Positions 30,801 through 40,900 of a stretch of DNA of 64,000 nt are shown here, in pieces. Origin of the DNA: Blastomussa wellsi (Eukaryota > Cnidaria > Anthozoa > Scleractinia > Plerogyridae); the NCBI GenBank assembly GCA_947652115.1, contig OX393568.1, positions 24,172,963 through 24,236,962 on the forward strand, in the 5' to 3' direction. The position numbers and the translations under genes were made by a program. The notes below the pieces were generated by a model that was not told the DNA's origin, made no database searches, and saw nothing but the letters and a program-made list of their open reading frames with translations. How positions within the stretch are numbered: position 1 is the stretch's first letter; every line of letters begins with the position of its first letter.

Positions 30801-33052
30801 TGAAAGCTATTGAGTACTGCTAGTACTTTCATGTGTTACTGTACAAGATGGTTCTAACTTTTAAGTCTGTGGATGAAACCCCAGTGTGTGACCATTCAAA
30901 TGAAAGCTAATGAGCAGTACTTATCATGCTGTACAAGGTGGCTCTAATGCTAGGTCTGTGGATGTCACAACATACCCATTCCTCTGAAGTCAGTCATAGG
31001 ATCCTTTCCTTGGAAACCAAGATCTCCCCACTGTTTGGTAATCCTCTCCTCTAGTGGTGTATCAGGCATCATTAAGTTCCAAAGCTATCGTGGGAAAGAC
31101 AAGAATTCGAAATGGTCACGAACGCTTTGGACCTACACTTATCCACAGTCTACTTTACTAGTTCAAGGTTTTGTAGTTCACTCAGTTGCCGTACCTGCAT
31201 TACTTTCTTCTCGTGAGTTGCATCATCAGATGAGTATGGTTGTTTTCTCAGTTGTTCAATGTCATGACAAAGATCTGTGTAGCCACATATCTGATTCAGA
31301 CAGATGAACATGGAATCTACAAAACTGAAAGAGATTCACAAATATTAAGATAAAAATAAGAGAATTGGATGCCAAAAAACTGACACATAAGTTTGAACTT
31401 TTTTGTGGGAAATGTCTATGTGAAAGGGGACGCCTGTCCACTGCGGGGTTATCAAATTAAGTGTTTTGAAGTTGGCATCAGCAACTGGAACCTAGAGCAT
31501 GCAGACAATAGTCCTACAGTAATATTAAATGTTTAAATACTATAATTGCCACAAGCTAATTGCTACGACCAGAGGAGCTGGTGACAACAGAATCAAATAA
31601 AAGCTGGTGAACTCCATCAGTTGCTAGCTTGTTTTTGGAACCCCTGCATTGGGGATATACACCACCCATATCATGAAATGGGATCAAACACTGATGACAG
31701 ATCTAGTTGTCACTGGTCAAACGTTTTGAAAGACAGAACCTCCAGTTATTCTTCAGTTAGAAAACAATTACAGTAACCACAACAGAAAACAATACAACGC
31801 TGCCAAGCAGCCAAACTAAATATATTCTGTTAAAATCACACAACAAAAATTAAAAACACTTACACACTTTCCTGTGCTCTTTTAATATTCTTCACTGTTA
31901 ATATCAATGTTAGTGCTTCCTGGATGTTTACATTAGATGTGTTAACAAGTTCAGTAAGTTCCTACATTGAAACAATAAAAGAAATTATTAATTTCAAAGT
32001 AATTAAAATAATTTATATAGGTCTTGGAAAAAAGACTACAGGATTTGTACAGGACTAGGATAAAATCATAAAGAATGCCAGACTATTAATCTGGCCAAAA
32101 TACAATATGTTGCAATTCACTAAGTTAAACCATTTTAGTTTCAACAGTGTCTAAAAAGCATACATAAACGCATAGAATATGCTTCTTTTGTGGTCTCCAA
32201 AAATCCCAGTACAAATTAACAGTACAAATATACATGTATGCTATTAAAGCATGAACCAATAATTGTAAAATAATATAAAACAAATTCATGAGATGCAAAC
32301 AGTTACCTTTCTTCTCGATTGTCTCAAGGATTTTTCTGGTAAAAACAAAAATCAATTTGATAAAATACCCTTAGATGTATACAGTGCTTTTAAACTGTAT
32401 TTTGTATCAACTTGACTCAGATCAGCAAAAAAGGATGTACAGTCATTTAACCTAGGTATTTTTTAACTTTTCTCTTTGGGATTTGGGAGTCTCAGAAAAA
32501 AAAAGAATATATAGAGATACTGGGAGGAAGAGGTGGCAGGGGGGAATAGATCATGTAGGTTAGGGGGGAGAAGGAAGGTTGAGTAGGGGGTTGAGGGATG
32601 AGAGGTAGTAAGGGAGGGGTGGATTGACTTTTTTAGATACATGTAAATATAACCTATGTTGTAAAAACATTAACCTGTAGACAATTTTGACCTGTAACAT
32701 ATACATGTATGCTAAAAGATGAACAGTTTTGTCATGCCATCTGTAAGGAATTATAAAAAAGACCAATAATTATGTAAACACAAAGCAGTTTAATTTTATT
32801 ATAATTGTAACCAACAATGTGTCCTCGCCTGGTAACATTTTTCAAAATGGTGCATTTAACTTAAATTTATTAAAACAGCAAAAGCTGTCCGGTTGACTTA
32901 CCAACTTGTCCTGTTCGTAATGCCCCATGTCTTGTCTTGTAACAGATTCGCTGTAATTCACATTGTCCAGTAGAAAAATGAAGAAGAAATTTTACTAGCC
33001 GTCTATACCAAAAGCAAAAGGAAAGATATCTCCAAAGATCAGCCATTGTCAT
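27843..33052 (-). CDS. ELMOD2: ELMO domain-containing protein, ELMOD1/2 type
   Basis: Predicted GTPase-activating protein for Arf/Arl GTPases. Nine coding exons in frame: 33052-32902, 32335-32307, 31961-31868, 31316-31195, 31084-30976, 30516-30492, 29459-29391, 28939-28806, 28042-27843. They total 933 nt, 310 aa (human ELMOD2 293). The start gives MTMADLW, with a second ATG two codons on. The N-terminal half contains GQCELQRICY (29-38). The ELMO domain follows, with KQWGDLGFQG (149-158) and TDFRGMG (163-169). Arg166 is the residue equivalent to the arginine reported as essential for GAP activity in this family. Then come YAIAGIN and FHQVYCYLFFEFSAFW, as in ELMOD2. The donor after exon 3 (A|GTGTGT) is weak but is the only frame-keeping choice. 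ELMOD1 cannot be excluded, since the two vertebrate genes arose from one ancestor. Confidence 0.93.
28141..28316. repeat. Foldback repeat, relative of 12640-12775
   Basis: Palindromic around GGACGAGGCCATAGGCC, with arms containing AATTGGA and AATTCTTGAGG-like sequence. The border reads ATATGTAATAGGACTATATG, matching the other copy in opposite orientation. In the last ELMOD intron. Confidence 0.75.
28340..28498. repeat. Foldback element, ~75-bp arms
   Basis: The left arm starts AATTTTTATAAAG and the right arm ends CTTTATAAAAATT. The arms meet around ATCTTCAACTGAAGAT with few mismatches. In the last ELMOD intron. Confidence 0.9.
29101..29307. mobile_element. MITE with GGCCCTGGTTGTTCAAAGG termini
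   Basis: Terminal inverted repeats GGCCCTGGTTGTTCAAAGG and CCTTTGAACAACCGGGGCC bound an interior of repeated GGATAGC/TATCC units. No coding capacity. In an ELMOD intron. Confidence 0.8.
30005..30420. mobile_element. Nested MITEs (30025-30191 inside an outer element)
   Basis: The outer element has inverted ends (TTACAGCGTGACGCACCTAA versus TTAGGCGCGTTGCACTGTAA) and long inner arms starting GTGTGGCCACCCAACAAAC. It is interrupted by an inner element 30025-30191 with ends AGGTGGATTTCCAC/GTGGAAATCCACCT. The inner insertion is flanked by TAA on both sides (30022-30024 and 30192-30194), a 3-bp duplication typical of PIF/Harbinger-type MITEs. Confidence 0.85.
30605..30965. repeat. Cluster of ~107-bp dispersed units
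   Basis: Three to four diverged units carry GTCTGTGG..GAAACCC and ATTCAAATGAAAGC, as at 6720-6915. They are interrupted by an AT-rich (TAATAA)n stretch. The cluster ends about 10 bp from the donor of ELMOD exon 5. Confidence 0.8.
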
Positions 33053-36000
33053 GTCATTCGCTGGTTTCTGTGGAAAAATTTATATCAGCTTGGTTACTGT
33101 TTATTACTGTTAATCTTGAAACAATCAATCTTGTCAATCTATTGAAGGGGTAGTTTTTGTCCCTAGCAAGTACATGCAAATATAAACTTAGAGCAAATAT
33201 AAGTAAACGTACAATTTATTTTCTAATTTTCATATCCACAGCATACCTCAATCTTTTAATGACTGACTACCGGTGAAAAGATTTATGGCTAAACAATATC
33301 AGCAATCCGTGCTATCTAATGTTAACGCAATACTGAAGCAAGCACAGCTAGAACAATATTATTTTTAACTATCACTTCACCAAAAATGCCAGACTTGCAA
33401 AACAATTTGCTTTAGATACAGGCTTACATTGTTTACTGTTTTGAGTAAACACTTCTGGACTGAGCTGATTATTTAAAACAACCCACTCAAAGCTGTTGCT
33501 TATATTGTTTAAAAGTCCTAAAATATTAATAGCGGCACAGTAAAATTAAAGACAACTTGCGAGTGTAGAGAGTATTCACTCATTTTTTCTCTCTTAACAT
33601 AGCCCACTGGACAAAAAAATTCCAGATACAATTTTTCCGTGGCAGTGATGCAAATTTGAAGCAAACATAGAGCAAACTTTAGTATACATGATTGTATAGG
33701 ATTGTACATGTGCTGGAAATAATTTTCCTGAATCAGAATGCTACCAAAGTATACACAACTGATGTGTATCCTAGTGATCTAGTAAATAAAATAAAAAGGG
33801 AATAAAAATTTCTGTAGATCATACCATGTTGGGAAAGAAACTTGTTTATAGCCAAGTAAAAATAGCAAAATAAAATAACTTGACCAATTTCAATTCGTCA
33901 AACTTCAAGTGCGTAGAAAATTATGTATGCTTCCTCGAGCAGAACTTGCTGATTTTGAGTTATTTTGAAGCTGGGCGTGATACACATGGGAACATTCATG
34001 ACTCGTCTCAATAACATGTATTGTATTTCCACACACGCCTTATTGAACGGAAAACCTCTGAGCTTGCCGGAAGGACTGCCGAAGGGAAACTGGTGACCCA
34101 TGAACAAGACCGCACTGCACAAAGAAAGCTGCTGTATGTACACGATATAAACACCAAATTTGTTCCAGGAAAGTTTCATGGGGATTTTTTTAATACCGAA
34201 CAGCTCCTATGAATCCAAAGTTTACTGCTACAGAGGCAGTTTGTCTGTGGATATTTAATCATATTTGTTCATCTTTTCCCGCTGATGGCCAAAACCGAAA
34301 AAAATATATATATCAAGGTCGCGCGCACCGGAATAGGTAGGTCTCATCGCTAACTCTTGTAACGGAATAACACCTTAACGAAGAACCATTTTTAGAGCAA
34401 AAATTACTATACTTACTCTCCGTGACGCAAATCACTTCCTGCCAACTTAACCGAATCATAAAAAAGAAGAAGTGCGGCAACGAACGCTCTGACCGTCCTG
34501 ATGATCCCTGACAAAAACGACAAAACTCAATTTCCTCGACGGGATAAACTGCTGACCAGTAAACTGCTGAGTGTGGCAGGCGTCCGAAGGGGAGGGAGAT
34601 GGGGGAAAACCAGCGCAGCGCGCGAAGGAACGACCCGCCAAGAGTCCCACACACCCTTCAATACCGGTAGCTGGTAATATGCGATGTTCTCTCCTTCTGT
34701 ACTTTATACTTTATAGCTATAGTCTTCACTTGATGCAGAAATGAAACTAACGATGGCAAAAGAATCCGTATATACTGTACGCCGGAAAGGTTTCTCAAAT
34801 AAAATACGTCCCAGCCCACAAAGTCTGCAAATAAAAAATAATTATCCTCTGTGACTCCGGGCTACATAGGGCGGTGCGAATTTTTGACATGTTTCCTAGG
34901 GGAGAGGCTCGCCATGCAAACGTGAGAATTGACCAGCTTAAGCGAGAATTTCCTTATATACGAGATTTAGCCAAGCTTAAAAGCTGAGTTCCATATTTAA
35001 GAAAATGATCTAAATGAAAATGCCGGCGTACGTAACACCTTAAGAAATATTTCGTTACCGGCCATAACATTGATGTCCAATATCAAAGCATGTAGCCACC
35101 AGCCGTTTTGATCATGAAAAATGAACTTGATGGGTTCTCCTATTTCTATACATGCATAATAGTTCTCCAACCTCTGTGGTTATGGGGCTCCGCTCTGCGC
35201 CCTTCGGACCACAGGAGCTCGGCGAACAGTGGTTGGCAACTGGCGAGCATAATTTCAAAGTAGATTTTCCTTTCTCTCCACATAAAGTAGTCTCCTTCGC
35301 AGCCGTTTTTTTGGGATGTCACGCAATTCTACCCTGCGAAGGAGACTGCATAAAGTACGCCCCGAACCTCGAGTCGCATAACGGTGGCCAAGTGGAAACG
35401 GACAGGCTCCTTAATATCTTTTTGGCTTTTCAGGTTTAAAAGGCATACACAAACTCTACAAATACCAAGATTCTGCACTAATCCACATAAATAAAATAAA
35501 GGTACGTTTATAGCGGTTGTGCCCTTAGCATCGAAATGGTCAGTTTCCAGGCATGGACTCAAACAAAGGAAAAATATCTGGGGGGCTCCCATCTGAAACA
35601 CATGGGGCGTTCTGGGCGCAGTTACGTCATCGACGCCAGGTTGGAAGACATGAACAAGATTCTGGTTAGCCTCTTTTGTTTGGTCATCCAATATAGCCGC
35701 CACGCTTATTGTCATTTGAATCTGTCGGGATTGGTTGCAAACCGGCAATTAATGTATTTTCAGTTTTTCGTTTCCTTTTTTCGTCTAGATATGGATGCTT
35801 GAACTTCAGTTATCAGTTAAAGTTTTGCCCGTTTCTCAGTTGTCAGCTATCAGCGACTGAAAACACGGCATTTCTCAACTGTGACCAATTCCAGCTATCT
35901 ACATGCTAAGCCCGATACAGCATCTTAGTTACTGATTTCAATCAATCAATCAATCAATCGATCGAGATCGATCGATCGATCAATCAATCAGTCAATCAGT

Positions 36001-36113
36001 AAGTCAGTCAGTCAGTCAATTAAACAAACTTTATTTATAGAGGGTAACACCTAAAACAACTAATAGACTTGAGGCCCTCTTGCATTGCACCATGCAACAG
36101 TAAATTATTTGAT
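33053..36113. other. Upstream region of the ELMOD gene
   Basis: No coding gene is supported. A GC-richer, CpG-containing patch at about 34310-34670 could be the ELMOD promoter or a 5' UTR exon, which would put a 5' UTR intron before 33052. This is an inference. A small inverted repeat (GTCTCCTTCGCAG / CTGCGAAGGAGAC) sits at 35291-35345. ORFs of 95-139 aa at 35152-35748 overlap it and match nothing I know. Confidence 0.45.
35938..36029. repeat. (ATCA)n/(GATC)n/(GTCA)n microsatellite block
   Basis: Consecutive runs of CAAT, CGAT and GTCA tetranucleotides. A similar block is at 54733-54806. Confidence 0.9.
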
Positions 36114-36310
36114 AATTTGGTTTTATCAACTGGGTTGATAATGTGAATTAGCCACCGTAAAGAAATTCGGGAGCTGACGTTTCGAGCGTTAACCCTTCGT
36201 CGGAGCGAATTCAATTGTGCTCCGCCAAAGGGCTAACGCTCGAAACGTCAGCTCACGAGTCTCTCTACGGTGGCCAATTCACATTATCAACCAAGTTGAT
36301 AAAACCAAAT
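36114..36310. mobile_element. Foldback MITE with GCTCGAAACGTCAGC core
   Basis: Arms begin AATTTGGTTTTATCAAC and end with its reverse complement. Each arm carries the ACGCTCGAAACGTCAGCT block next to CCACCGTA. A half copy is at 8566-8657. Confidence 0.9.
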
Positions 36311-36323
36311 TATATTGTTATAC

Positions 36324-36368
<45 letters not shown>

Positions 36369-36470
36369 CTAGTAAATTATTTGGCTTGAAATACAATACT
36401 GAGTGTGTAATACGTCTATGGGTGGCCGTCGCGTTTTCGCATCGTTGTTGGTATGAAGCGACAGCCTCAG

Positions 36471-36600
36471 ATTGGTTAATGTTGTCGCTTGGTAACGTTT
36501 AATATTTTTCACGCAATGGAATAGCCAATTGAGCCAATCAGAGAAGCAGCAGGAATCTCTAGCTGTATAAATACGTCATCCGCACTAAATTTTTTGGCAC
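36471..36600 (+). promoter_or_regulatory. Orphan promoter-like module
   Basis: An inverted CCAAT (ATTGG at 36471), CCAAT cores at about 36525 and 36534, and a good TATA box TATAAATA at 36566-36573 followed by ACGTCAT. Order and spacing resemble a TATA/CCAAT promoter pointing right. No coding region follows; a MITE begins at 36746. Confidence 0.35.
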
Positions 36601-36745
36601 GTCTGCTGAAGAGAGCGAAGAATTGTGCGCATAAACAACGACCTGTATATGTTTTTAAGTTTAGGTGGCTGGAAAATATTTGCAGCATTTAATCGCTCTT
36701 ATACCTTGTTAGCTCAGTTCCATCAATCTTAATCAGTTGCTGTTA

Positions 36746-37287
36746 TGCACCAGTCATTTGAAATCCCCGCACCCCTCCCTCCCATCGGGGGTATCCCATT
36801 GGGGCATACCCTTGGCAAACCGGGGGGTTTTCACCTCGTTTTCACTTGATTTAGGTTCCCCGGTAGTCGGGGAATGCACTGTTTTCACTGCTTCGCTATA
36901 CAATGCGGAGGCTGGGCGGGGGTTTGGCGGGGATTTCACTCGTGGTTCGCGACCTCTTTTAGAAGACTGGGCTCAAAACATGGAGGCTGAACAATTGATG
37001 AAGAAGGTATGTTTGCATAAACAGTGAGAACGAAGACGAAGTGAAAAAATAAGTATCCTTGACTTCAGTGGTATGAAAAAAATCCTGTGAGAGCTCTAGT
37101 TGTTAAAAAAATCATAATCTATTACATGAATTGTGCTTGATGTTTAGAGGGCGGGGGAGTTCACTCCGAATTTTTTTCCCCGCAAAGCGGGGCTTTCGAT
37201 CACTGCATTTCACTGACAGTAAAAGTGAATGCCCCGGGTATCCCCCACTGCGGGGTGGCGGGGGTTTCACATGACTGGCCTGGTGCA
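36746..37287. mobile_element. Harbinger-like MITE, 542 bp, TTA target duplication
   Basis: Termini TGCACCAGTCATTTGAAA and (reverse complement) TGCACCAGGCCAGTCATGTG differ mainly by a 5-nt indel. Both ends are flanked by TTA (36743-36745 and 37288-37290). The interior is GC-rich with no transposase. ORFs across it are spurious. Confidence 0.75.
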
Positions 37288-37319
37288 TTACCGTAACATC
37301 AAAAATGTCCAATCATTGT

Positions 37320-37665
37320 TCAACAATATTAAGTTTTTGAAAATTTAAGCTGGGTCCAAAACTGCTTCATTTTGTTTTCTTAAACTTAACAAAAGTTGTA
37401 TTTTGACATGCTAATCATAAACCAGTATTAAAAAATGGGGATCTCTGAGCTTGCTTTCGAGTTGATAGCACTAAAAATTAATATTAAAGTGTTTAAACAG
37501 GATAAACTGTTGCTATGGGAGCCAGGAACTTCATGAAAATCGTCACAACTTGTTGACCAATAATTGGGCATTTGTTTCATACCATTACTGTAGCAACAAA
37601 GTTGCAGTGGTGATGCATTGATAAGAGCTAAAAAATATCGAAAGCCGTTACCATCGACCAAGTTA
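37320..37665. repeat. Dispersed repeat, relative of 61655-62036
   Basis: Shares AAAAGTTGTAT, GGGGATC..GAGC, AAACAGG/AAACCGG, GTTGCTATGG and ATTGGGCATTTGTTT in the same order as the copy near 62 kb. Confidence 0.8.
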
Positions 37666-37684
37666 TACTGGACTATACTTAAGC

Positions 37685-37930
37685 AATAGAAAACGTTTCC
37701 CGTGTTTCCATAGCCTCATCTAAATGCGATTCGGGATGATTCGAGACAGTTTTGCAAACCAGAGACGTAGTCGAGGGTTTGGATAACTTTCGAGAATTCA
37801 TCCAAACCCCCTTCTGTTTAGATGACGCTATGTAGACACGGAAAAAGTTCTCTATTTGTTTTATAAATATTTAACCCTGTTTACATACTCTCATCTAAAC
37901 ACAAAATCAACCAAATGAGAGCGCGCGTAG
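37685..37930. repeat. Foldback repeat, relative of 54840-55115
   Basis: Shares the GTGTTTCCATAGCCTCATCTAAA arm and a central GAGACG(T/C)AGTCGAGGGTTTG block with the copy at 54840-55115. It ends about 65 bp from the stop codon of the TRANK1-like gene, so it probably lies in its 3' UTR. Confidence 0.8.
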
Positions 37931-37993
37931 CGTATTGGTTATTTTATAAATTAGCATACTGTTCTTTTGTCGATTTACTCTCAACATTCGACT

Positions 37994-40900
37994 TCATTTT
38001 TTCCGCTTCTGACGACGTCGCCTTGACTTTCCACTTTTTTTCGTTTGTAAGGGCATTTCTTGAAGAGGTTCATTTAATTCTTCATCTCCTTCTCCTTCTA
38101 CTTCTTTGTTGTCTTCACGCAATTGTTCATCGTCTGATTCCCTTTCTTCATTATCAGCCGTGATCGTGTCTTGTTTTGCTAAAAAGAAACCGCACCTTGA
38201 AATTACCTGACCTCGGCATTGAACCTTTGTATGTTAATTTTGCCAAAATTTGTTACTTAATTAATGGTCCGAAAATATAGCCCTTGTATCGACTGTTAAA
38301 CCAAAACATTTTCAACATGGCGCTGTATTTTAATAACGTATTTAAATGGATTTAATGTTATGATTTCAATCTATTCCACAGTGCCAATGGGTTATAGATA
38401 GCCTTCTATAGATAGTCTGCAATTGGAATTTTTAACAAATTTCTGTAAGTTTCATTTACAATATCTATTTCCCTATTTACAGCCGGTGTCCCCAATTAGC
38501 ACAGCAGTACTAAATACATTGACACTCAAATATCTAAAATCGTCAAAAACGCAATTTTTAACGCACAAATTATAAGATTAACTGGATTATTAAAATATGG
38601 GAAAAATTGTAATCTTTTGAACGACATTCCAAAACGACATTCCAAATTCCAATTCCATGAACGTTCCAATTCCATGAACGACATTCCAAAAAAATAACCG
38701 TCAAATGACCTAAAATTTAACCGTCAACCGTCAAAACGGCTTATTTTCAACCGTCAAGTGACACCTCATCTATAGGCCGCCATAGTTTAATGTGCATACA
38801 AGACGTTGGTACACTGTATCAACTTGTACGCGATATTAAACTGCCGCTACAAAGAAAAAGGCGTTTCGAAAAAATTGCAAAGAACAGCTTTGATGCATCA
38901 AAAACCGTTCATTATATTGTTTAGTAATATCTTTAGATATAAATGGTACCTCATGATCAATTACTATAACTGTTGGCTTTCAACGTGGTTCCAGGCTAAC
39001 AAACACATAAAACTAAGTTAAACGTAAGTATTATTTCACCCTTAAAATACGTTACATATATATGGCACGCATAATTCGAAAACGATGTGCCGATATTACC
39101 TTGTTCCACAATTCTTTCAGTCTCTTCAAGTTCGCGCTCAAACGATTTTAGTTCGCTGTCAAGAGAACCTATGTTGTTCCAGTCCAGAGAAGACTCTATG
39201 GTCTGCACTTCGGTTTGTATTTTCTCTTTTATTCGCTCCAGGCGCTCCAAATCCAGGGCAACTTGTTTCGTTTTACCAGATAAGGAAGGGTCTTCTAGCG
39301 TTTTGCGCAGTTCGCCTTCTTTCGTCAAACAGGGATGAACCTTTTCCAAATACAGTTCTTTGTAATAATAGAATTCTTTCGCTTTCTTAAAATGCGCATG
39401 GGTTTTTCTGTGAGCTTCGACAGTCTCGATGTCTTCTTCTGGTGCTGTTCTATCCATTTCTTCGCTGCCCTCATGACGGTCTTCTAGAAAGTAAAAGATG
39501 AAAAAGATAGTCAACGCTAGCAAAGTAGGCGATTAAATACACAATGCAGTCAATGACAAAACTTAAGACATTTGGTTCAAGGACCGTGCTCTAATCGGCC
39601 AGGGCACATGTTATTTAAATCAATTAGTTGTGTTCCTACCCTGAATTGATAGCTATTGAAAAATGTCAGATGGTTCTGTTTCAAGTTCGGATTGTAGTTA
39701 TTCTCATTAGTCTTTTGAGAAGTGTTTACTTTACTTTGAAAAACACTGTTTTATTTTTGTATAAACTAGGGGAGCAAAAAACAAAGACATTTTATGGGTC
39801 ACCTTCATTTTCTTCACTGCTGATGGGCAGGTTTTCATCCGTTGAGGCTTTGAAATTTGTTCCACAAATCCCACATGCAGAGGAGTCGACTTTGAACTGA
39901 CCAAAATGTTCCTCTAGCACATTCGATGACGACATGGTTTGATCCTCAATGGATTCCAACCGTTTTAATTTTGTAGCTTGCAAGGCGTTAGCGTGAAGAC
40001 GGATATTCACTACCAATTTCATCCTTCTGTACCACTTTTGTATCGCGATGGCATTCACTTCTAGCCGAGCTTCTGCCCTGTCTTTAAGCTCTTCATCTCT
40101 GTATTTCACTTCCATTCTTTCCCCTTCTCCAGTGTCGAAAGCGTCTGCACTTTCGTCTTCCTCTATCTTGACAGTTTCATCTCGTGAGGCTTCCTCGTGG
40201 TCACGATGTCGTTTTGATTCTTCGCGTATGTAATTCACATCACTGTGGAAACTTCTAAGATAACCAGTTGGATTACATGGCCCATCGTGCCAAAGTTTTC
40301 CATTATGCCAGCGAAGGTCGTAGAGCTCTTCCCGTCTACTTTGCAGAAACCTCTTTAAAATTGAGACGACATCAAAAAAGCCTTTTGCCTCTTGGATTTC
40401 CTCTAAAACCTTGTTGATGCGGCTTGTTACACGAGAATTGGGGATCAGTTCAAAGATTTTTCTCAGCATAACTTCATCCATATAAGCCGAAATTCCTTTC
40501 CCACAGTTGCAGAGCATTGTGAGGAATAGCACCAGGGTTCGCTCAGTTTCTCCAGAGGTGCAGTATGATGGAGTATCTTCTGAGTCAAGTGCGTCTCCCA
40601 AAACGTCAAATTGGGAAGACGCCTCTCCGCACGTCAACTTCACTATATAGTCCAAAATTGAACAAACAGCTTTCACTAGTCGTGCTTTGTTCGGTTCTTG
40701 GACGAAATTGTGCTCTATGGCTTCGTACAAGGTGAAAGTACCTTTATCGGCTCCTGGCCTGAAGTTATCCCAAAACCTGATCATGGTTAGGTAACTTGCT
40801 GGCAAACAAGCTGGGTACCAGTGCTTTGTACACAGCCGGGTGTATAGTGCCAGGCAAGCGCCAAGCTGATGCTCTAACACCATGACCGTGTTAGCAATTG

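Noticed and set aside
35152..35802. Overlapping ORFs of 88-139 aa on both strands
   Set aside because: Overlap a small inverted repeat, have no family match and no splice partners.
35938..36029. CRISPR-like regular repeats
   Set aside because: Continuous tetranucleotide microsatellite without spacers, in a eukaryotic genome.
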